A DNA stretch of 25,933 nucleotides from Chromera velia (taxonomy: Eukaryota; Sar; Chromeraceae). Shown here piece after piece: positions 20,553-25,933 of this stretch. The stretch lies in contig JAHBMJ010001860.1 in NCBI GenBank assembly GCA_018398765.1, positions 1-25,933 of the forward strand. Reading direction: 5' to 3'. Both the position numbers and the translations under genes were made by a program. The notes under the pieces were generated by a model, which searched no databases, had not been told where the DNA came from, and was given only the letters and a program-made list of their open reading frames with translations. Each line of letters begins with the position of its first letter. Within the stretch, counting starts at the first letter, position 1.

Positions 20553-20565
20553 ATACACCCCTATA
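20553..20565 (-). repeat. Right terminal inverted repeat
   Basis: ATACACCCCTATA, perfect inverse of 17737-17749. Confidence 0.8.
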
Positions 20566-20571
20566 TCAAAT
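20566..20571. repeat. Target-site duplication, right copy (TCAAAT)
   Basis: Exact match to 17731-17736, directly abutting the right terminal inverted repeat. Confidence 0.8.
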
Positions 20572-21643
20572 TTGGATAAGACTTTGAAGGCGTTGAAGGA
20601 GCTGCGAAGACCGACCACAGATTGAAGAGATGAAAGAAAACTTTAAGGGGGGAGGGTGAAAGGGAATTGAAAGAAGGAATTATAAGGAAGAAAAAAAAAG
20701 AAAAGAAATAATCAGATGATCAAAACGACCTGCATGAAAAGAAAGAAGCAAAGTCACTATACTTGAATTCGAATTCGTATGCTGACACTAGATTCAAGCT
20801 TCCTTTAACTTCTTTAAATAGTTTTTAAAACGAAATGTATTTATGATAAAACGGGATTAACGTTAACTTGACTTGAACAGTATTTCTAACTCAATTTGTT
20901 TTTTTAATATATAAATAGTTTAAACATATTTGACATCGTTTGAGTGTATCTTTGTCGATTCTTTTACCGTTTTTAAAGGTTTTAAATTAGAGGCCGGCAT
21001 GAGAATAAAGGTCAGAAGAATTGAATAGTTTGCTATGTATATACAAGCGTTATGGCAGACCGGGCCGGCGGGTACTGCATGCGCGCGCTCGCGCGTGTGG
21101 TACATGCCATGCGCCGTTTGTATATATATGCCGTCCCGGCTAACCACAGCCCGTTGACTGATGTACGCATACGCTCTTAATATTCGTACTGGCTGCCCCG
21201 CAACTCCATGCACAGTAGAAAATTTAATCCGCGATTATGCTTTCGGCAGACCGAGGCATCTGTCAAAGAGTAAAAAAGAAATTAAATTAAAGTTCCAGCT
21301 TTATTTCTTTCAGTTAGCTCCCGTCTAGGCTCCCGTTAATGTGCAGATTTGCTTTAGAATGCACTTGTTGTGGTTTTGTGGCTGGGGATCTTTCGCCGGT
21401 ACTATAGTGTCACTACATTTTTGAGGTGGGCTGATTTGCCGTCTCCTAGCTTGTTTTTAACACTTCGTGTGGGCAAGCGGTTTTATCATGCCAGAAAGAC
21501 CCACGTTGGACCAGGTCCTTCAGTAAACTGTTTATCCTCCTCTTCATACTGTACAGATACCAGAGTTTGGAGCTCTTGCTTGCTTCTTGTGTGGAGAAAG
21601 AGTTACGTTCGTCTCGTCCCTTTGGTCAGTTGCGTTCGTCTCT
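20572..21643. other. Intergenic DNA, no gene seen
   Basis: Purine-rich to about 20712 (likely the continuation of the interrupted 16650-17730 region), then AT-rich. A GC-rich island at 21055-21150 contains GCATGCGCGCGCTCGCGCG. The ORF at 21370-21669 has no recognisable domain and overlaps the 84-bp repeat. Confidence 0.45.
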
Positions 21644-21727
21644 CAGACCTGGACTGGCAGTTTTCTTAAGCGTCTTATGTGAATAAGAGGCCAAGGCTAT
21701 CACCCTAGACTAGCCAACCTCTTTGCT
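21644..21727. repeat. 84-bp dispersed repeat, copy 2
   Basis: About 95% identical to 16275-16358, same orientation. It is followed within 15 bases by a short GATT array (21740-21752), as expected for the tail of a non-LTR element. Confidence 0.75.
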
Positions 21728-21782
21728 AATTCACCTAATCGATTGATTGATTAAATAACAAGCAAACCAGAGTTTTTTATGA

Positions 21783-22122
21783 GTGTTTGATCGTTTCTTC
21801 AGCAAAGAGATCGACACCAAAACTTGGTTAATGAAGCGTAAACAGTTGTGGCACACCTCTTGTACTGCGTTTATGGTATATCTAGGTGTATCAGGTTTGG
21901 ATAGGTTTGGTGTGTGGGCCCTTCAAACCCTTCAACGCCGCCTAGCAACACCGCCCTTGAGCCTCAGGCTTGAAGGAGGGTCTAAAATAATATCCCGGGC
22001 AATCTCGGGCCCTGTTAGCGGTGGAGATACCTTGATATAATGGGAAGGTCTAGCACAGAACCAATCAATCAATCAATCAAACCATAATTCAACGGTGATT
22101 GGGGGTAAATTGAGAGCCTATT

Positions 22123-22153
<31 letters not shown>

Positions 22154-22160
22154 TAATATT
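21783..22160. repeat. Region with two (CAAT)n arrays, possible non-LTR 3' end
   Basis: Unique sequence up to about 22058 ends ATAATGGGAAGGTCTAGCAC and runs into CAAT repeats at about 22061-22080. A second CAAT array lies at about 22125-22155. The 85-residue ORF at 21783-22040 has no known domain. GATT/CAAT arrays also occur at 20286-20313, so this tetranucleotide may mark tails of one family. Confidence 0.4.
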
Positions 22161-22593
22161 TAGACAAATCAATTAGTTTTGATATTATACTTCTAGAGTG
22201 AATCAAATACTTATTATAAAGTGTTTAATCTAGGTTCTATACTGTAAAGCTTCAAATAATGAAAACTCAGGTTAACTTTCTTTTTTTCTTTAAAACTTTG
22301 TTAACTTCATAAAGGAAAATCGAATCTACATCAAAGGTTCGATCCTAGGTGTGGTTTTAAATGAAAGTGAGTGCTAGACGAGTCTCATGAAACCTGTGAT
22401 TCATCATATAACGCAGCGCAGCCCTAGGCACAGCCTAGAGCGCAGTAGACCTAACAGTGGCCCCTGCATGAGTATTTATCAATTAATATACAAAAATACC
22501 AGCAGAAATGCTAGCAAAAATGTCTGCATCCTTTACTTCCCCTATCAATACAGCAAACATACACAAAAAAGGTCAGCCAGTGTAAGACTGTCA
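22161..22593. other. AT-rich spacer, no gene seen
   Basis: No coherent frame and no structure noticed beyond A/T richness. Confidence 0.4.
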
Positions 22594-22670
22594 CAGCGAC
22601 ACACCAGATAGAAGAGAAGAAAGGGAGGGAGAAGATCGTGTTCTTTGTTCTTTCCCCCCCCTCCCCTCTT
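22594..22670. repeat. Short direct repeat, copy 1
   Basis: CAGCGACACACCAGATAGAAG through a purine block to CTCCCCTCTT. Matches 22755-22830 with several transitions; spacing is 161 bases. Confidence 0.65.
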
Positions 22671-22754
22671 ATTTGCACCCATTCTTTCTTGCACCCCCAT
22701 TGACACAGCCTAGAACATAACAGTTAGACACAAAAGAGGCCAGGCAGCACGAGG

Positions 22755-22830
22755 CAGCGACACACCAGACAGAAGAGAAGAAAACGAAGGAGGAGATCAT
22801 GTTCTCTGTTCTTTCCCCCCTCTCCCCTCT
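22755..22830. repeat. Short direct repeat, copy 2
   Basis: Partner of 22594-22670. Together they look like two units of a degenerate ~161-bp tandem repeat. Confidence 0.65.
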
Positions 22831-23578
22831 CGTTTCCCCTTCTTTTTTAGCTATAAGTGCATTATATTTAAGTGTTTGCATAGCTAAGTGCATTGTATTT
22901 AGGGCACAAAAGGTTTTAAGCTCATAAAACGTTTAGTAAGCAACCTAGTCTTTCGATTTGAATGAGGGAGATATTTTGGACTGCTTGGCGGTGCCAGGAC
23001 TGCTCCGATCAGAAACCGGATCGGACGGCGATGCCAGTGTGAACCCAGGCATTCCACGCGCACCAAGACTGGCGCGGGCTTTACGGCGGATGTTGAGATC
23101 TGCTGGGGTCTAGACCTTTACACATGGTTTGCATGCATCACTTAGCGGACTCGGTATTTGAATTTGCATAAAGCGTTGCAGAGAGACTGAGAGCAACGTT
23201 GGGACAAAACGTACAGATGATCGTTCAGTTGTTCTAGGTTTCTAGCTAGTTGTTGAGAGTTGTTGAGAAGTTTGAAGGTTGATGAGAGTCATGATGTCGG
23301 GAGATTGGTTGAGACTTTGAGATAGACTTGCACGTACTCGCACGTACGTACGTAGAAAAACTATGTTCGTGGACTTCTTAATAGATCATTTTATGTTGAT
23401 TTGGGACACAAACTCCATCTTCAAGAAACAATCTTCTAGCGACTCATCTCTTCTTCTTCTTATGCACCGCCAACCTTCCCTATAGACATACGTAGAGTAC
23501 CTTGTTACAGAGGGGACCTGATTGATGGTCTTCCTCAAGTAAAGCTGGAATTAAACAAGCAAAACTCAGACAAACTTT
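22831..23578. other. Intergenic DNA with a small hairpin
   Basis: A GC-richer segment at 22970-23110 contains a 7-bp stem TCCGATC (23004-23010) with GATCGGA (23019-23025). CACGTACGTACGTA lies near 23341. No gene is supported. Confidence 0.4.
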
Positions 23579-23748
23579 CTTATAATCCTGTCTGCTCCAG
23601 TCTTACTGCATTCTCTGCATTCGCAAAACACCGTTTCAAATTTTTTTGGTTTCTATTGCTTTAATTCTGTAAGATCTAACATTTTCTTCTATCTTGCTGA
23701 TCGGCGCGCATTACGCGAGTAACGCGACTGAATTAACGCACGCATCGA
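23579..23748 (+). repeat. 170-bp direct repeat, copy 1
   Basis: Runs from CTTATAATCCTG to ACGCATCGA and matches 25376-25545, length for length. It carries CpGs (GCGCGCATTACGCG) that are TpG in the other copy. It contains the same short C-terminal peptide frame (PVC-LTAFSAFAKH) as copy 2. Confidence 0.8.
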
Positions 23749-24080
23749 ATCATTTTACTGTGCATGTGGTTTGTATGCATGCGATGCGATACAGAAGCAC
23801 GTACTAAAATATAATTGAACTGACAGGTTGTCTGCATTCAGTACATCACATAGCAAAAGCAGAATGAAGAGAACAGAAAGGTATTAGATTCACAGATTGC
23901 AGTACTACGTTAAGCATGAAGTGAGAGTTTACTTTGTGTGGCTCTGAGCGCGCTCGTGTGTGTGTCACCATGTTCCAACGCAGACTCAATTCATAAACGT
24001 TCACCTTCCATCTACAGAGTTCATCTAGTCTGCCAAGCTAGCAAATCTCACTTCCAATAACGCAGTCGCCAGTAAACCGC
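23749..24080. other. Intergenic DNA, no gene seen
   Basis: Unique, mixed composition with a few GCATGC words; no frame or repeat supported. Confidence 0.4.
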
Positions 24081-25030
24081 CTAGCTACCATCCCTCATTA
24101 CTTTCATAATTTGGTGACGGAAGTGGGGAGCGTCCCCTTCGCAAAAAAACTTCTCAGAAAGTCCGGACAGTGTTTGAGTCTTCTTGTATGGTTCTTTAAA
24201 GCCGTCCAGCATGATATCGATACATGCTGAAAGTGCGAACATGCACGTGTCGGAGGCTTGGAGCTTGGAGTCTGTTTGTTCGAGGTCTTCTACCAGTCGC
24301 TCCATTCATGGAAAAGTCATGGGATGACCAAGTCCTGGAGATCGTCATTATTCACCACTTCGAGTTCACTGGCTTCCGCTGGCTTCATACGTACGACCAA
24401 GACCACAAGTATGAGCCGTGAGGAGAGGATTCTGCACAAGATCCACGAAGAAACCCGTGAGCGTCATCGTCGCTTTGTGCGAGCACAAAGACACATTCAT
24501 GTATGTTTGTTTGTTCTTGTTGGGAAAGGAGTGAGGCTGGGAAGAAAAATGCCTTGCACAAAAGGAAATGATGATTGACCCAGAGAGCATGGACTCCTCT
24601 TATTGACGGTACATCACATTTTTCTTTGCTGCCGCATTCGACTGTTCCAAGATAGGCAAACAACATCTCATCCGAAAGCAGCTTGAAAGAAAGAGAAGGA
24701 AAAGAAGGAAGAGAGCATGTGGGTGAGGCCGTGTGATGCTTTTGCATCTTCTCTTGTTCTTTGCTGGTATTCTTACCTGCTTGTCCCAATCTGACGAGGG
24801 TGTGAAAGGGGGTTTCTTGCATGCTTCGCCTTTGTGCTGGCTTGTGTATGTCTGATGGACAGTGCTGATGAAGGAAATGACTTGGTCTGTCCCTAGTGGA
24901 GCAAATCAGAGAGCGTATTGTCGGCACAGCTTCCCGACAAGCTCCATCATGCATATTCTCGTTTGCATCCACTCTTCATGCTCTGTTTCTGAAGACAGCC
25001 ACTCTGCATTGACTCGTACTCCTTTGTATC
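24081..25030 (-). pseudogene. Degenerate spliced gene of unknown family
   Basis: Exon A runs 25030 down to 24777 after a TTATTTCAAG acceptor. It reads YKGVRVNAEWL, EHEEWMQTRI, then ELVGKLCRQYAL, stop TGA (24908-24906), then FAPLGTDQVISFISTVHQ, and ends SDWDKQ at a canonical AAGCAG|GTAAGA donor. The 95-base intron ends CTTTCTTTCAAG. Exon B (24681-24580) continues in the same phase: LLSDEMLFAYLG through GVHALW. The phase match and strong splice signals argue for a real gene ancestry; the TGA (likely from CGA Arg) argues that this copy is broken. Further down, frames change between ASELEVVNNDDLQDLV (stop TGA) and the last open piece, LVEDLEQTDSKLQ to VMRDGS, stop near 24081, suggesting frameshifts. 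Mixed helical sequence; I recognise no family. A plus-strand frame over 24322-24501 competes with the lower part. Confidence 0.45.
24682..24776 (-). other. Intron in the minus-strand degenerate gene
   Basis: 95 bases from GTAAGAATACC to a CT-rich tract and TTTCAAG, in phase 0 between two open exons. Confidence 0.6.
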
Positions 25031-25227
25031 CTTGAAATAAGAAAGGAATTGAGTGCAAAGAAGGGAGACACATGGTGTTTCATCTCTGCATTTTCTGATC
25101 GATTAATGGCATAAGTGAAGGAAAGAAATAAAAGTCCAGGCCGGGAACCGTTGCGTAGTATCAGCGTGATCGTTCTGCAGTTGAGAGTCTGGGAATCAAG
25201 TCGTGAGCCGCTGTCCTGAAGGGAGTG

Positions 25228-25461
25228 ATGCCTCTTCGGCTGTTTGCCATGCAGCATGCAGTTGAGAAAAAAATTACTTGGAAAGTCCAGGTCGATCGCT
25301 CTCAGTCAAAACCTGACAAAGAAAGAAAGAGGTACAGAAAGCTCGCTGCCTTCCAGGCGAAAAAGAAACAATGCGCTTATGATCCTGTCTGCTCCGGTCT
25401 TACTGCATTCTCTGCATTCGCAAAACACTGTTTCAAATTCCTTTGGTTTCTATTGCTTTAA
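25228..25461 (+). CDS. Small basic hypothetical protein inside a repeated sequence
   Basis: ATG at 25228 opens MPLRLFAMQHAVEKK, followed by WKVQVDRSQSKPDKERKRYR and FQAKKKQCAYDP. The last third lies in the 170-bp repeat that also occurs at 23579-23748, where the equivalent peptide end (PVC-LTAFSAFAKH, FWFLLL, stop) is kept with few changes. The piece is strongly basic and exon-like; a CTGCAG acceptor-like site sits upstream at about 25175-25180. Function unknown. Because part of it is repeated, it may belong to a mobile element or be a partial exon with the repeat read through. Confidence 0.35.
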   Translation: MPLRLFAMQHAVEKKITWKVQVDRSQSKPDKERKRYRKLAAFQAKKKQCAYDPVCSGLTAFSAFAKHCFKFLWFLLL

Positions 25462-25545
25462 TTTTGTAAGATTTGACATTTTCTTCTATCTTGCTGGTCG
25501 GCGTGCATTATGTGAGTAACGCGACTGAATTAACGCACGCATCGA
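25376..25545 (+). repeat. 170-bp direct repeat, copy 2
   Basis: Partner of 23579-23748, same orientation. The copies differ mainly by transitions. Confidence 0.8.
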
Positions 25546-25723
25546 TGTTATGTCGTACTTTGAAGGCGAAGGAGACGACAGTAGTTTTAAAGGCGCGTGG
25601 AAGCGCCTTATTGAGGAGGGGGCATATGTTATGGTTTACTCAGACCGCAACTTAAGTCTTTGATTATTCTGAGATGTTTTGCTGTCTGTGTCCTTTGGCA
25701 GACATCAGGAGAATCACAATGGA

Positions 25724-25793
25724 TGAAATGTGAGCACTGCCAGGTGGCAGACTGAGAAGCGGAAGGTCTCGAGTTCGATTCCCACCTCCATCT
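25724..25793 (+). repeat. tRNA-like A/B-box fragment, possible SINE head
   Basis: GTTCGATTCC (25773-25782) fits a pol III B box. TGGCAGACTGAG (25745-25756) is a fair A-box match at suitable spacing, preceded by GAGCACTG text common in tRNA-derived SINEs. The T-arm does not pair well, so this is not a functional tRNA. Confidence 0.35.
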
Positions 25794-25860
25794 CTTTTGC
25801 CTGACTTTGAAAATTCACAAGAAGCTGATTAATCGGTTCCGTATCGGTTAAGGCAAAGTA

Positions 25861-25933
25861 TGTCAAACTTGATACACTTTCAAAAATGAAAGTCTGTCAA
25901 ACATGATACACTTACACAATTGATACACTTTCA
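25861..25933. repeat. Short direct and inverted repeats at the window edge
   Basis: TGATACACTT followed by TCA or ACA occurs three times (from about 25870, 25904 and 25921); two are preceded by TGTCAAAC. ACTTTCA/TGAAAGT (25876-25882, 25887-25893) forms a 7-bp stem with an AAAA loop. The array continues off the edge. Confidence 0.6.

Larger units (their letters stand above)
17737..20565 (+). mobile_element. 2.83-kb DNA transposon with 13-bp TIRs and a spliced zinc-finger gene
   Basis: The left terminus TATAGGGGTGTAT (17737-17749) is the exact reverse complement of the right terminus ATACACCCCTATA (20553-20565). TCAAAT directly flanks both ends. Just inside each end is another G-rich similarity, CACTGGGGGG at the left and CACCGGGAGGGGGG at the right when read inward. 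The flanks join as purine-rich DNA of similar character, consistent with insertion into one older sequence. The interior carries a three-exon gene (18383-20161) occupying the central two thirds. A 6-bp duplication is unusual: it excludes TA, TTAA and the 8-bp families, and among families I know fits Dada- or IS3EU-like elements. I see no protein homology to those, so superfamily is left open. Confidence 0.75.

Noticed and set aside
690..25030. Reassigned TGA codon in the nuclear code
   Set aside because: The intact DRAM/FRAG1-like and syntaxin genes use TGA as their terminator, and the internal TGAs fit Arg CGA decay, so ordinary pseudogenes are the simpler explanation.
23579..25545. 170-bp repeats as LTRs of one element
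   Set aside because: No clean TG...CA boundary and no flanking target duplication; similarity extends irregularly upstream.
1..25933. CRISPR arrays, bacterial operons, rRNA or intact tRNA genes
   Set aside because: No regularly spaced repeat-spacer structure, no operon-like gene packing and no rRNA-like sequence was seen; the only tRNA-like motif does not fold.

Overview
The window reads as nuclear DNA of a transposon-rich, intron-containing protist. Supporting signs are a plasma-membrane-type syntaxin, a six-span DRAM/FRAG1-like membrane protein, GT...AG introns with long polypyrimidine tracts, Copia-type reverse transcriptase, several families of repeat, and abundant microsatellites with no bacterial operon structure. 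A chromerid-like algal alveolate is my guess. This is inference; no marker in the window proves the lineage.

Layout. 1-2096: decayed Ty1/Copia pol (RT and RNase H), entering from the left edge. 2490-3245: AT-rich element with hAT-like ends and an exact 8-bp flanking repeat. 3254-4342: microsatellite-rich spacer. 4343-9239: two ~455-bp TG...CA repeats in the same orientation around ~4 kb with no recognisable gag or pol, bounded by a 4-bp repeat; it looks like a non-autonomous LTR retrotransposon. Inside it a 542-bp segment is exactly duplicated around a single N, almost certainly an unmerged contig overlap. 10630-11370: intact single-exon six-TM protein gene. 11540-12240: ~700-bp pyrimidine/GT strand-biased tract. 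12300-13560: AT-rich DNA without genes. 14099-15271 (minus): Qa-SNARE (syntaxin) gene. 16413-17730: purine-rich, charge-rich degenerate coding-like DNA. 17737-20565: a DNA transposon with perfect 13-bp terminal inverted repeats and a 6-bp target duplication, inserted into that purine-rich region and carrying a spliced zinc-finger gene. 20572-24080: non-coding DNA with dispersed repeats and tetranucleotide tails. 24081-25030 (minus): a degenerate spliced gene of unknown family. 25228-25545: a small basic ORF inside a repeat that also occurs at 23579-23748. The right edge holds a tRNA-like A/B-box fragment and short direct and inverted repeats.

The two genes that look intact (DRAM/FRAG1-like and syntaxin) both act in membranes, but they face different ways, lie 2.7 kb apart and show no sign of joint regulation. 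Everything else is mobile or repetitive. Several otherwise coherent reading frames are broken by single TGA or TAG codons where conserved Arg, Gln or Trp would be expected, and repeat copies differ mostly by transitions, often at CpG. This suggests methylation-type decay. The most interesting object is the 2.8-kb transposon: its ends are sharply defined, but its protein carries no transposase signature that I can recognise.
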